The translations under genes were made by a program, and so were the position numbers. From contig CAKSZS010000006.1 in the NCBI GenBank assembly GCA_934525845.1, positions 1-64,000 on the forward strand: a DNA stretch of 64,000 nt, written 5' to 3'. Below are positions 37,105-46,229 of this stretch, piece after piece; position 1 is the first letter of the stretch, and every line of letters starts with the position of its first letter. The notes under the pieces were generated by a model. That model did no database searches. It was not told the origin of the DNA and saw nothing but the letters and a program-made list of their open reading frames with translations. This DNA comes from an uncultured Faecalibacterium sp. GTDB lineage: Bacteria; Bacillota; Clostridia; Oscillospirales; Ruminococcaceae.

Positions 37105-37415
37105 TTCGGCAGTTCTCCTTTCAATACGGTGGGGATGCCGCAGAACATCTGCACGACGCACGCGGCCCGCGCCGCCAGCAGACAGGCCAGCCGCCCGGCG
37201 GCTTCCCGGCCTGCCCGCTCATGCGGGTCCATGGGCACCACGCCGCCGCCCACCTCGGTGGCAAGCACCACATCGTAAGCGGACAATTCGTCCGCAAGAG
37301 TTTCCAAATTTTTGGCCCCGGCGGCAAGGTCCTGCACATCGCAGATGCGCCGCCCGGGAAAGTTCTGCGCAAAGGTGCGCTTGCCGCTGTAGAGCGGCCC
37401 GGTGATGAAGATCAT
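37098..37415 (-). CDS. Short CobU-like nucleotide-binding protein
   Basis: A 105-residue protein with a P-loop variant FITGPLYSGKRTFA at the N-terminus and the CobU-like C-terminal region LATEVGGGVVPMDPHERAGRE plus CGIPTVLKG. Compared with the 173-residue CobU encoded at 38161-38682, it lacks most of the central region. It may be a degenerate paralogue, a regulatory or nucleotide-binding subunit, or a minimal kinase. It overlaps both cobS and cobC, so it is retained in a tightly packed operon and has an intact frame. Confidence 0.75.
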   Translation of the reverse strand: MIFITGPLYSGKRTFAQNFPGRRICDVQDLAAGAKNLETLADELSAYDVVLATEVGGGVVPMDPHERAGREAAGRLACLLAARAACVVQMFCGIPTVLKGELPKC

Positions 37416-38164
37416 AACAGCCCTCCCCACTGGCAGGTACACAGCGCCGCCAGCATCCAGATCTCGGCTTTCTGCAAAAACCATCCGGCCAGGTCGCCGG
37501 TGATGCCGCCGAACTGCTTTTTGGCTACATGGGAATACCGCGCCAGTACCACCAGTACGGCCAGCACCAGTGCGCCGCCGCCCAGCGCCGTCAGAGCGAT
37601 GCCCAGCGCCGCCGCCAGCACCGCGAGTACGCGGCGCACAGTGTGGCGGTCTGCCGCGGTGGCAAAGGTGTGGGCCAGGCCGGTGTTTTTTGCCATGGGA
37701 AACGCCGCCACGGCATAGCCGGAGAGCGCCCGTTCCAACACCAGCGCCAACGTCCAGAGCAGCCCCACCCGGGGCGTGAACTGCACACAGCCGCACAGTG
37801 CGAAATAGGCGAGGAAATAACTGCACAGCCGGATGACTGCAAAGGCCCCGCAGTGGGGGTCCTTTAAGATTTCCAGCTTTTTGGCGCGGTCGCCGTAGCT
37901 GGAAAGGGCGTCGCAGGTGTCGGCGTAGCCGTCCAGATGGATGCCGCCGGTGACCCACACGGGCACCAGACAGAAGCCCGCCGTCCGCACGATGCCCGGC
38001 AGGGGCAGTGCCCCGCACAGGCACCACAAGGCCCCGATGACCACCCCGATGAGCGGGAAGGCGCATAAGGCGTACCGCATATTCTTTTCGTTCCAGTCAA
38101 ACTGCGGCATCGGCACCGCTGAGAACATGGCAAAGGCCACCGCGATGGTCTGCAAAAGGATCAT
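37412..38164 (-). CDS. cobS: Adenosylcobinamide-GDP ribazoletransferase
   Basis: A 250-residue membrane enzyme that joins adenosylcobinamide-GDP and alpha-ribazole (phosphate). It has the characteristic FSAVPMPQFDW start and the metal-binding motif GGIHLDGYADTCDALSSYGDR, plus ILKDPHCGAFAV. It is linked by ATGA overlaps to cobU upstream and to the short cobU-like gene downstream. Confidence 0.95.
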   Translation of the reverse strand: MILLQTIAVAFAMFSAVPMPQFDWNEKNMRYALCAFPLIGVVIGALWCLCGALPLPGIVRTAGFCLVPVWVTGGIHLDGYADTCDALSSYGDRAKKLEILKDPHCGAFAVIRLCSYFLAYFALCGCVQFTPRVGLLWTLALVLERALSGYAVAAFPMAKNTGLAHTFATAADRHTVRRVLAVLAAALGIALTALGGGALVLAVLVVLARYSHVAKKQFGGITGDLAGWFLQKAEIWMLAALCTCQWGGLL

Positions 38165-38682
38165 GGTTCCACTCCTTTATAGTACACGGGGATGCCGCAC
38201 ACCACCCGCACCAGGTTGTCGGCCCGGGCGGCGAGGGCGTTGTTCACCTGGGCCAGAGCCAACAGATAGCGGTCGGTGTCGCCCGCGTAGTCGGCCCCGC
38301 CGCTGAAGACTTCGTTGGACACGACGATGAGGTTCTTGCACTGGGCAGCGAGAACATCTAGTCCGCGCAAAATGACTCCGGCGGCATCCGCTCCGGCCCC
38401 GGCAGGGTCATACAGTTCGTTGGCGGTCAGGTTGCCCAGGTCTTCCAGCAGGACGGTGCCCCGGTCAGGCAGGCGCACCGCGTCCAGATGCAGGGGACAC
38501 TCTACCGTTTCAAATTGCTTGGCGGCACGCATCCGGCGGTGCTTCTCCACCCGGGCGGCGCACTCGGCATCCCATACCTGCATGGTGGCCAGATAATAAC
38601 GCGGAAGCGCAGTTTTTAACACAAGGCTTTCTGCATATTCGCTTTTGCCGCTGGCCGCGCCGCCGATCACCAGCGTCAGCAT
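38161..38682 (-). CDS. cobU: Adenosylcobinamide kinase / guanylyltransferase
   Basis: A 173-residue bifunctional enzyme. The P-loop is VIGGAASGKSEYAE. The guanylylation-site histidine is in VEKHRRMR, and the C-terminal signature is VVSNEVFSGGADY with CGIPVYYKG. It phosphorylates adenosylcobinamide and transfers GMP. The start at 38682 overlaps the cobT end by seven bases; the upstream in-frame extension belongs to cobT sequence. Confidence 0.95.
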   Translation of the reverse strand: MLTLVIGGAASGKSEYAESLVLKTALPRYYLATMQVWDAECAARVEKHRRMRAAKQFETVECPLHLDAVRLPDRGTVLLEDLGNLTANELYDPAGAGADAAGVILRGLDVLAAQCKNLIVVSNEVFSGGADYAGDTDRYLLALAQVNNALAARADNLVRVVCGIPVYYKGVEP

Positions 38683-39740
38683 TGCGGGGTGTACGGCGTG
38701 ATGCCGCCCTCCGCGAAGGAATAGCAGTTCTGATAGACGGACAGCGCCATATCCCACAGCGGCAGGCTGGCCACTGCCCCGGTGCCCTCACCCAGGTGCA
38801 GATTCGCTGTGAGGAGCGGGGCCTTGCCCAGGGCGTCCAGCACCAGCCGGGCGGCAGGCTCGGAGGAACAGTGGCTGGCAAAGACAGCTTTGGCGGCGGC
38901 GGGGCACAGCCGCACCGCACACAGCGCGGCCACCCCGCTGATGAAGCCGTCCATGAGAACGGGAACGCTCTCCAGTGCACCGCCCAGAAAAACGCCGCAC
39001 AGACCCGCGATGTCGAACCCGCCCAGCTTGGACAGCACGTCCAGCGGGTCAGCGGCATCCGGTGCGTTGACCGCAATGCCGGTCTGAATGGCCTGGATCT
39101 TGCGTGCAAGACCGGCGTCCGAAAGGCCCGCGCCGCGCCCGGTCATGACCTCCACGGGCTGGCCCAGCAGCACTGCCGCCACCGCGCTGGACGTGGTGGT
39201 GTTGCCGATGCCCATTTCGCCGGTGGCCAGCAGGCGGATGCCCAGGCGCTTCTGCTCCTGCACCAGCCGGATGCCGTGGGCAATGGCCTCCACGGCCTGG
39301 GCGCGGGACATGGCAGGCCCCTGGGTGAAGTCGGCGGTGCCGGACGCCACACGGCAGTCCTGCACGCCGGGCACCGGGGCACCGGCCATGCCCATGTCCA
39401 CGGGCACCACCTCGCAGTGGGCCGTGCGGGCCATCTGGCACACGCTGGTGCGCCGGGCGGCAAGGTTTTCGGACACGGCCCGGGTCACGCTCTGATCGGT
39501 CTGGCTCACGCCCTGGGCCACCACGCCGTTGTCGGCGCAGAGCACCAGCACGGCCCGGCGGGAAACATCCAGCGCGGCACTGCCGGTGAGGGCGGCGGCA
39601 TCTTCCAGCAGAGTCTCCAGTGCGCCCAGCCCGCCCAGGGGTTTGGCCAGGCTGGCCCAGTGGGCGTGTGCAGCGGCGCGGGCGGCTTCGTCCGCAGGAG
39701 AGACGGTGTGCAATACGGCAAGCAATTCGGATTCGGTCAT
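38676..39740 (-). CDS. cobT: Nicotinate-nucleotide:DMB phosphoribosyltransferase
   Basis: A 354-residue enzyme that activates the lower-ligand base to alpha-ribotide. It shows KPLGGLGALE near the start, LCADNGVVAQGVSQT, GEMGIGNTTTSSA and the catalytic glutamate in LGEGTGAVASL. The ATG at 39740 overlaps the cbiA stop (ATGA). No DMB-synthesis gene is present in the window, so the base may be acquired or may be adenine. Confidence 0.96.
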   Translation of the reverse strand: MTESELLAVLHTVSPADEAARAAAHAHWASLAKPLGGLGALETLLEDAAALTGSAALDVSRRAVLVLCADNGVVAQGVSQTDQSVTRAVSENLAARRTSVCQMARTAHCEVVPVDMGMAGAPVPGVQDCRVASGTADFTQGPAMSRAQAVEAIAHGIRLVQEQKRLGIRLLATGEMGIGNTTTSSAVAAVLLGQPVEVMTGRGAGLSDAGLARKIQAIQTGIAVNAPDAADPLDVLSKLGGFDIAGLCGVFLGGALESVPVLMDGFISGVAALCAVRLCPAAAKAVFASHCSSEPAARLVLDALGKAPLLTANLHLGEGTGAVASLPLWDMALSVYQNCYSFAEGGITPYTPQC

Positions 39741-41086
39741 TTGTTGGTCCTTTTCGTTTGAAGGTAGCATTCGGCGGCGCTGACAAAGCGGCGGGGCAGG
39801 GGCGTGCCTGCCCAGTAAAGGTGCGGGAAACCGGCGTACAGGCTTGCGCTTGCAAAGCCGCATTTCCACTGTGTGGTTTCGTTTTTGGACACCGAAAAGG
39901 CGGTGCCGTTGTCGGTGGAATCCCAGTGGTGGAATTCATGGATGGGCAGATGTTCTCCCGCGTGGAACAGCATGCTGTTGGATGGAGCGGTCAGTTCCGC
40001 ATAGCCGAAACGAACCAGCCGCCCGACTTTGACGCCGCTGCCCGGCAGAACGCCGGCCATGGGCCAGACGGCCCCGTCGGCGTCTTCCAGTGTCTGCCCC
40101 AGGTACAAGAAGCCGCCGCACTCTGCCGCTGTGGGCAGACCGTTTTCCACAGCCTGCCGGATGGAGGTGCGCATTGCGGTGTTTTCACTCAGCTGTTGGG
40201 CGTGCAGTTCCGGGTAGCCGCCCGGCAGGTACAGCCCGCCGATGTCCTCGGGCAGAGCGGTATCCCGCAGGGGGCTGAAAAAGCAAAGCTCGGCCCCGGC
40301 GGTGCGCAGGGCGTCCAGCGTCTCGGCGTAGGTGAAGCAGAACGCTTCGTCCCGCGCTACGGCGATTCGGGGAGCACCGGCTTTCCCCTGAGGAAAAGCG
40401 ATCCTCTCGGGGGAAGGCTTGTCGGTCAGTGCTTCCAGCTTTCCCCAGTCCAGGACCAGGGCATCGGCCAGCTTGGAAAGTTTGGCTTGCAGGTCGTGGA
40501 CCTCGTCGGCGGTCTGCAAGCCCAGGTGGCGGCTCCCGATGACCGCTTCCGGCAGGTGGGGCAGATAACCCAGCACCGGCAGGCCGGTCTCGGTTTCCAG
40601 CAGAGGCTTGAGCATCTTGTACAGCTTTTCGGAGCAATCGTTGAGCAGAACGCCGGAAATATGGCTGTTGGCACGGAAATTTTTCAGGCCCAGAAGCTCC
40701 GCCGCCAGTGTCACACTGGCTCCTTTGGGCTGGATCAGCAGCAGCACCGGAAGGTCCAGCGTATCCGCCAGCTCCCACGCGCTGGCCCGGGTGGTCAGGC
40801 CCTGCCCGTCGTAAAAGCCCATGGCTCCTTCGCACACGGCGGCACCATGCCCGGCAGAATAGTGCGCGTACAACGCCTGCACGGTGGGCTTGTCCGAAAG
40901 GTACAGGTCCAGATTGTGGCTGTCGATGTGGAGCGCCGCGCGGTGGAACATGGGGTCGATGTAGTCCGGCCCGCTCTTAAAGGAACAAGGGTCGGCCCCG
41001 CGCCGCTGCAATGCCGCCAGCAGGGCACAGGTGACGGTGGTTTTGCCGCTGCCGGAACGGGGCGCGGCCACGAGAAACTGCATCAT
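39737..41086 (-). CDS. cbiA: Cobyrinate a,c-diamide synthase
   Basis: A 449-residue glutamine-dependent amidotransferase for the a and c carboxylates of the corrin ring. The N-terminal ATP domain begins AAPRSGSGKTTVTCALL and has KSGPDYIDPMFH. The C-terminal glutaminase-type domain has the cysteine in AECGGFLYLGQ. It overlaps cbiET upstream and cobT downstream by ATGA-type junctions. Confidence 0.95.
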   Translation of the reverse strand: MMQFLVAAPRSGSGKTTVTCALLAALQRRGADPCSFKSGPDYIDPMFHRAALHIDSHNLDLYLSDKPTVQALYAHYSAGHGAAVCEGAMGFYDGQGLTTRASAWELADTLDLPVLLLIQPKGASVTLAAELLGLKNFRANSHISGVLLNDCSEKLYKMLKPLLETETGLPVLGYLPHLPEAVIGSRHLGLQTADEVHDLQAKLSKLADALVLDWGKLEALTDKPSPERIAFPQGKAGAPRIAVARDEAFCFTYAETLDALRTAGAELCFFSPLRDTALPEDIGGLYLPGGYPELHAQQLSENTAMRTSIRQAVENGLPTAAECGGFLYLGQTLEDADGAVWPMAGVLPGSGVKVGRLVRFGYAELTAPSNSMLFHAGEHLPIHEFHHWDSTDNGTAFSVSKNETTQWKCGFASASLYAGFPHLYWAGTPLPRRFVSAAECYLQTKRTNK

Positions 41087-42279
41087 GGGCGTTCCCCCGT
41101 GATCAGAAAGGTGGGATTGTTGGCCATGAGCAGGTGCAGCCTACCCGCCGGTTTTGTGCGGCTGACCGCAATCTGGGTCACCTGGGCGGAAAAGCCGTGG
41201 GCGGTCAGCGCGGCCACGGCAGCGCTCAGGGTCTCCAGCGCAATGGCGGAAATGCAGAGGCGGGCGTTCGGATTTTTGGACAGCACCGCGTCCACAATGG
41301 CTTCCATGCCGCCCCTGGTTCCACCGATGAACACGGCATCCGGGGCGGGCAGGTCCTCCAAAGCCTGGGGCGCTTTGCCCTCCACAAGGGACAAATTCCA
41401 GGCGGCGAATTTCTCCCGGTTTTGACGGATGAGCTGGCCGGCTTCCGGGACGCATTCCACCGCGTAAACATGGCCCTGCGGGGCGGCAAGGGCAAGCTCT
41501 ACGCTCACACTGCCGGTGCCGGCCCCCACGTCCCACAAGACATCGGTGGGGCGCACGGCCAGCTTGGCCAGCGCGGCGGCCCGCACCTCTTGCTTGGTCA
41601 TGGGCACCTCGCCCCGGAGGAATGTTTCATCCGGGAAGCCGGGCGTGCGGCGCACCGGGCGCGGGGCGTGCTCCACCAGCAGGACGCTGAGGAGCGCAAA
41701 GCTTTGCCCGGCCAGCTCCTGCGCGGTGCCAAAGCGGATGTGCTCTTCCGGGGTGCCGAGGTTTTCGCCCACCAGAGCGTGGGCCTCGCCCAGCCCGGCG
41801 GCAGTCAGGGTCTGGCAGAGGGAAGCGGGGGTCTCGGTGCCGCCCGTGAGGAAAAAGACGCTTTCGTGCTCCATGCACTGTGCCACCGGGTCGCAGGCAC
41901 AGCCGTGGGCGGAAACAAGGGTCCAGTCCTGCCAGGGACGCCCGATGGCGGCGGAGAGCAGCTGCACGCTGGACAGGCCGGGCAGCACCCGGCTGTCGAT
42001 GCCAAAGGCCCGCAGCATGGGCAAAAGCTTCGATGCTCCGGAATAAAATCCGGTGTCGCCGCTGTAGACCAGCGCAATGGATTCCTCCGGGTGCGCAGCC
42101 AGACAGGCCAGGATTTCTTCCGGCTTGTACATGGCCTGCCGCTGGGCGGTGCAGCCCTCGGGCAGGTGTTCCAGCAGGCGCTTGGCCCCAAGGATGCGGT
42201 CTGCGCGCTGCAGGGCGGCAAGACCCTGAGCCGTCAGACTGCCGGGCAGACCAGACCCCATACCGACCAATGTGATCAT
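41083..42279 (-). CDS. cbiET: Cobalt-precorrin-7 C5/C15 methyltransferase-decarboxylase fusion
   Basis: A 398-residue fusion. Residues 1-205 are the CbiE tetrapyrrole methylase (LVGMGSGLPGSL; LVYSGDTGFYSG). Residues about 215-398 are the CbiT Rossmann methyltransferase (VLWDVGAGTGSVSVELA). It methylates C5 and C15 and decarboxylates the C12 acetate. CbiE-CbiT fusions are common (CobL-type). The start at 42279 overlaps the cbiJ stop. Confidence 0.95.
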   Translation of the reverse strand: MITLVGMGSGLPGSLTAQGLAALQRADRILGAKRLLEHLPEGCTAQRQAMYKPEEILACLAAHPEESIALVYSGDTGFYSGASKLLPMLRAFGIDSRVLPGLSSVQLLSAAIGRPWQDWTLVSAHGCACDPVAQCMEHESVFFLTGGTETPASLCQTLTAAGLGEAHALVGENLGTPEEHIRFGTAQELAGQSFALLSVLLVEHAPRPVRRTPGFPDETFLRGEVPMTKQEVRAAALAKLAVRPTDVLWDVGAGTGSVSVELALAAPQGHVYAVECVPEAGQLIRQNREKFAAWNLSLVEGKAPQALEDLPAPDAVFIGGTRGGMEAIVDAVLSKNPNARLCISAIALETLSAAVAALTAHGFSAQVTQIAVSRTKPAGRLHLLMANNPTFLITGERP

Positions 42280-43016
42280 GCGTCCAGCACCTCCTTGCAG
42301 CGGGTCAGAATTTGCTCCGCCGTTTCGCCGGTCTCGGCCGGGCGGCGGATGACGATGAGCTGTGCGCCGGTATCGGCGGCGGCCTGTGCTTTTTCCGCAA
42401 AGCCGCCTGCCGCGCCGCCGTCCTTGGTCACGAGAAAGCGGATGGAGCATTGTTCCAGCAGGGCCTTGTTCAGCGCGTAGGAGAACGGCCCCTGCAGAGC
42501 GAGGATATTCTTGTGGGGAATGTGCACGGCCTCACAGGCAGAAATGCCCTCCAAAGTGGGCAGAACCCGCGGAAACAGACGTTCCGGTGCGATTTTTGCA
42601 AACTGCGGCAGCTCTTTTGCTCCAGTGGCCAGCAGGACGTTGCCCTGGGTCCCAGACAGAAACTCTGCCGCGTGCGCCGCTGAAGCAAACACCATGCTTC
42701 CGGCGGGCAGCGGGCTTTGGGGGCGCAGGAGCCGGTGGTACTCGACCCCGGTCTCCCGGCAGGCCGCGCGGATGTTCTTGGTGGCATCCACTGCATAGGG
42801 GTGGGTGGCATCCACGCACAATGCCGCGCCGCGCAGAAGTCCGATCATTTCTTCCGGAGTAAGCCGCCCGCAGTGGACCGTGATGCCGGAAAATTCGCCC
42901 TGCTCCTCGGCTCCCAGCGGGGTGGCCACGCTGACCAGCACGTCAGCTCCCAGCGCGGCCAGCTGCCGGGAAAAAACGCGGCCCTCGGTGGTGCCGCTGA
43001 AAACCACAGCCCTCAT
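42276..43016 (-). CDS. cbiJ: Cobalt-precorrin-6A reductase
   Basis: A 246-residue NAD(P)H-dependent reductase with the CobK/CbiJ N-terminus VVFSGTTEGRVFSRQL and the conserved CVDATHPYAVDATKNI and VTKDGGAAGGFAEK segments. The ATG at 43016 overlaps the cbiH stop; the longer upstream reading is the shadow of cbiH. Confidence 0.94.
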   Translation of the reverse strand: MRAVVFSGTTEGRVFSRQLAALGADVLVSVATPLGAEEQGEFSGITVHCGRLTPEEMIGLLRGAALCVDATHPYAVDATKNIRAACRETGVEYHRLLRPQSPLPAGSMVFASAAHAAEFLSGTQGNVLLATGAKELPQFAKIAPERLFPRVLPTLEGISACEAVHIPHKNILALQGPFSYALNKALLEQCSIRFLVTKDGGAAGGFAEKAQAAADTGAQLIVIRRPAETGETAEQILTRCKEVLDA

Positions 43017-43783
43017 GCGTGGTACCCCCGGGGTGTCACCATGCGGCCCCGCAGGGCCTTGGTGTTCGCGTTGCCGATGTAGACCGTGGTGAACATATCC
43101 ACCGGTGTGGTCTCCAATTCGGCGAGGGTCAGCACGCGGGAGGTTTGGCCTTCCCGGCCGATGTTGTGCACCAGACCGCAGACGGTCTCCGGTGCCTTGC
43201 CGTGTTCCCGCAGGATGCGCACGGCTTTGGCCAGGTAGTCGGGGCGGCCCTTGGAGGACGGATTGTACAGAGCAACGCAGAAATCTCCCAGCGCGGCGGC
43301 GGCAAGGCGCTTCTCGATGACCGCCCACGGGGTGAGCCGGTCGGACAGGGAGATGACGCAGAAGTCGTGGGCCAGCGGAGCACCCAGCACGGCTCCGCCG
43401 CTGAGGGCGGCTGTCAGGCCGGGCACGATCTCCACCGCCACGTCCGGATACTCTTCCGCCAGCTCCAGCAGCGGGCTGGCCATGCCGTATACCCCGGCGT
43501 CGCCGGAACAGACCATGGCGACTTTTTTGCCGCTTTGGGCTTTTTCCAAGGCCCAGCGGCAGCGGTCGATCTCCCGGGTCATGCCGGTGGCGTAGTATTC
43601 CTCGCAGGGGAAATACGGCTCGATGAGGTCCAGGTAGAGCTGGTAGCCGCAGATGGCGTCCACGTTTTCCAGCACGTTGGAGGCTTCCTGGGTCATATAA
43701 TAGGTGTCGCCGGGGCCGAGGCCCACTACATACACGATGTTTTCCTCTTCCATCATCATAAGGTCGCGTTCCAGTTCGTCCAT
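43013..43783 (-). CDS. cbiH: Cobalt-precorrin-3B C17-methyltransferase
   Basis: A 256-residue SAM-dependent tetrapyrrole methylase that contracts the ring. It has YVVGLGPGDTYYMT, the CSGDAGVYGMASP loop and the C-terminal MVTPRGYH. GGAGGTAAC precedes the ATG at 43783. Unlike its neighbours it is separated from the upstream cbiG by four bases. Confidence 0.95.
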   Translation of the reverse strand: MDELERDLMMMEEENIVYVVGLGPGDTYYMTQEASNVLENVDAICGYQLYLDLIEPYFPCEEYYATGMTREIDRCRWALEKAQSGKKVAMVCSGDAGVYGMASPLLELAEEYPDVAVEIVPGLTAALSGGAVLGAPLAHDFCVISLSDRLTPWAVIEKRLAAAALGDFCVALYNPSSKGRPDYLAKAVRILREHGKAPETVCGLVHNIGREGQTSRVLTLAELETTPVDMFTTVYIGNANTKALRGRMVTPRGYHA

Positions 43784-43787
43784 GTTG

Positions 43788-44762
43788 TTACCTCCAGGTT
43801 GGCTCAAAGGGCTGCAGCGCCAGCGCAAAGGTCACGCCGCCGCCGGCCTGTTTCGGGATGCGGAGAAAGCCGCCGGATGCCAGCACCGCCGCCCGCTCGC
43901 ACACGTTGTCCACCCCGGTGACGCTCTGCACAAAGGAGGAGGGCGTGAACTGTCCGGGCGCGGCCCGCAGTTGTTCGGCAGAATAAAAGGTGATGTTCCA
44001 CCGATGGGTTTGGCAGAATTCCAGCAGGCCCGGCTCGTTTTGTTTCAGGTCGATGCTGGCAGCGGTGGTAATGCAGGCGGGGCAGAGGGTGTGCGCGGCG
44101 CAGAACGCGGCAAAGGCTTCTTCCAGCTGTTCCGCCGAGGTGCCGCGCCGACAGCCGATGCCCAGCACCCCAATGCGGGGAATCAGGTGCAGAGCACTGC
44201 CGCCCGGGTGCAGGGTCAGGGCAAGATCCGGCGTTTCGGAGAAGGTGACGCCCCGGGGCGGGGTGCCGCCGATGGGGAAATTCGACCAGTATCTCACCGG
44301 CTCCCCGGCCAGCAGTTTGCTGCTGACAAGCTTGATGCGCTCCGGTTCCAGCACGATGCAGTTTTGATGCCTGGCCCACTCATCCACTGCAAAGATGCCG
44401 TGGGCATCGGTGGCCGTTGTGATGACCGGTGCGGCCCCGCAGACTGCTGCCAGCGCCCGGGCCAGGTCGTTGGCCCCGCCCAGGTGGCCCGACAGGATGG
44501 GCACCGCGAAGTGGCCGCATTCGTCCAGCACTACCACGGCGGGGTCCGTGGCTTTGCTTTGGCAGTGGGGCGCGATGGCCCGCACCGCGATGCCCACGGC
44601 CCCCACAAAAATCAGCGCATCGCTTTGTGCAAACTGCGCGGCGGTCCAGTCTGCCAGGGAGACGCCTTTCCCACAGCGGGTCACGCTGCCGGGCAGGGCC
44701 TGGGCCAGCCGCCGGGCCAGCGCAAGGCCGGTGTCCGTAAAGGCCAGATAGGCCCGGGTCAT
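43788..44762 (-). CDS. cbiG: Cobalt-precorrin-5A hydrolase
   Basis: A 324-residue enzyme that opens the delta-lactone, releasing acetaldehyde. The N-terminal domain has IFVGAVGIAVRAIAPHC and SGHLGGANDLARALA. The C-terminal CobE-like domain has VLGIGCRRGTSAEQLEEA. The start overlaps the cbiF stop (ATGA). Confidence 0.95.
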   Translation of the reverse strand: MTRAYLAFTDTGLALARRLAQALPGSVTRCGKGVSLADWTAAQFAQSDALIFVGAVGIAVRAIAPHCQSKATDPAVVVLDECGHFAVPILSGHLGGANDLARALAAVCGAAPVITTATDAHGIFAVDEWARHQNCIVLEPERIKLVSSKLLAGEPVRYWSNFPIGGTPPRGVTFSETPDLALTLHPGGSALHLIPRIGVLGIGCRRGTSAEQLEEAFAAFCAAHTLCPACITTAASIDLKQNEPGLLEFCQTHRWNITFYSAEQLRAAPGQFTPSSFVQSVTGVDNVCERAAVLASGGFLRIPKQAGGGVTFALALQPFEPTWR

Positions 44763-45520
44763 TGGTCGGACCCCTTGCGGAACTCAGTGGTGAAGCCAGG
44801 GTCGTAGAGCTTGCTGCGCTCGTACCGGGTGCCCAGGAAGCCGCCCACCACGATGAGGGCCGTTTTGGTGATGCCGGCATCGTGCACGCTCTGGGCCAGA
44901 GAACCAACGGTGCAGCGCACCGTTTTCTGCTCCGGCCAGGTGGCTTTGTACACCACGGCGGCAGGGGTCTCCGGGGTGTAAGCCCCGCCCTGCAGGAGGG
45001 CACCCTGCACCTTGTCCACCAAACCGATGGACAGGAAGATGACCATGGTGGCCCCGTGGGCGGCCAGGCTGGCCAGCTTTTCCCGCTCAGGCACCGGGGT
45101 GCGGCCCTCCATGCGCGTGATGATGACGGTCTGGCTCACGGTGGGCAGGGTGTACTCGGCGTTCAGCGCGGCGGCGGCCCCGCAGAAGCTGGACACGCCC
45201 GGGGTGTCGTCGTAGGGGATGCCGTCTGCGTCCAGCGCGTCCATCTGCTCCCGGATGGCCCCGTACAGGCAGGGGTCGCCGGTGTGGAGCCGGACGGTGG
45301 TCTTTCCGGCGGCTTCCATCCGGCGCATCACGTCCAGCACCTGCTCCAAGGTCATCTCGGCGCTGTTGTAGATGGTGCAGTCGGCTTTGGCCAGCCCCAG
45401 CAGGGCCGGGTTGACCAGACTGCCTGCATAAATGATGCAGTCGGCGGTTTGCAGCAGGGCCGCGCCCCGCTGGGTGATCAGGTCCGGGGCACCGGGGCCT
45501 GCGCCTACAAAGTGTACCAT
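44759..45520 (-). CDS. cbiF: Cobalt-precorrin-4 C11-methyltransferase
   Basis: A 253-residue tetrapyrrole methylase beginning VHFVGAGPGAPDLITQRG, with the CbiF-specific YAGSLVNPALL and the SAM loop LHTGDPCLYGAIREQ. It follows cbiL after four bases and overlaps cbiG. Confidence 0.96.
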   Translation of the reverse strand: MVHFVGAGPGAPDLITQRGAALLQTADCIIYAGSLVNPALLGLAKADCTIYNSAEMTLEQVLDVMRRMEAAGKTTVRLHTGDPCLYGAIREQMDALDADGIPYDDTPGVSSFCGAAAALNAEYTLPTVSQTVIITRMEGRTPVPEREKLASLAAHGATMVIFLSIGLVDKVQGALLQGGAYTPETPAAVVYKATWPEQKTVRCTVGSLAQSVHDAGITKTALIVVGGFLGTRYERSKLYDPGFTTEFRKGSDQ

Positions 45521-45524
45521 AAAC

Positions 45525-46229
45525 TCACTCCTTTACCAGTACGGTGGCAAAATAGCCCGCTGCATCGGCAGGACGGGCGGCGGAAAGGTCGGGATAAACG
45601 GCTTCATCCGGCAGGCCGCAATTGCACACAAGGGCACTGTCGGGCAGAGTCCCGTGGGCGTCCAGTGCGTCCAGCAGGGCAGGAAGCTGCCGCCCCGATT
45701 TCATCAGCACCTTGCTGCCGGGCAGGTCCAGCACCCGGTCCGCCCAGCTGCCGGGGGCAATGGTCAGAGGAATGTCCATGCCGCCGGTCAAGGGGCGGTT
45801 CAGCCGGGCCGCAGCGGCACAAAAGCTGGGCACGCCTGCCGCCATGGCCGCGGCATAGCCCCGGGCCTGCAAAAGTTCCTGCACATAGCCGAAGGTGGCA
45901 TAAATGGAAACGTCGCCCAGATTCAGCATGGCGACGTCGGTTCCGGCATCCAGATGGGCCTGCACGGCATCCGCTGCTGCTTCGTGGGAAGCCTGCAGCA
46001 CGGCGGGGTCCCGGCTCATGGCAAAGTGCAGGGGCAGGATCGTCTTGCCGTCCAGTTCGGCGCCCAGGGCGCGGCGGGCGATGTCCAGCGCCAGCATCTG
46101 CCCGGAGACAGTCTGGGGCGCGGCCAGCACCGGACATTGCCGGATGAGCCGCACCGCCTGGAAGGTCAGCAGTTCCGGGTCGCCGGGGCCGACGCTCACG
46201 CCGTAAAACGTACCGGTCAGGTGTTCCAT
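45525..46229 (-). CDS. cbiL: Cobalt-factor-2 C20-methyltransferase
   Basis: A 234-residue tetrapyrrole methylase with FYGVSVGPGDPELLTFQAV and LNLGDVSIYATFGYV. The start overlaps the 3' end of the ATPase-cbiD gene by 13 bases in another frame. It acts directly after cobalt insertion by CbiK. Confidence 0.95.
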   Translation of the reverse strand: MEHLTGTFYGVSVGPGDPELLTFQAVRLIRQCPVLAAPQTVSGQMLALDIARRALGAELDGKTILPLHFAMSRDPAVLQASHEAAADAVQAHLDAGTDVAMLNLGDVSIYATFGYVQELLQARGYAAAMAAGVPSFCAAAARLNRPLTGGMDIPLTIAPGSWADRVLDLPGSKVLMKSGRQLPALLDALDAHGTLPDSALVCNCGLPDEAVYPDLSAARPADAAGYFATVLVKE

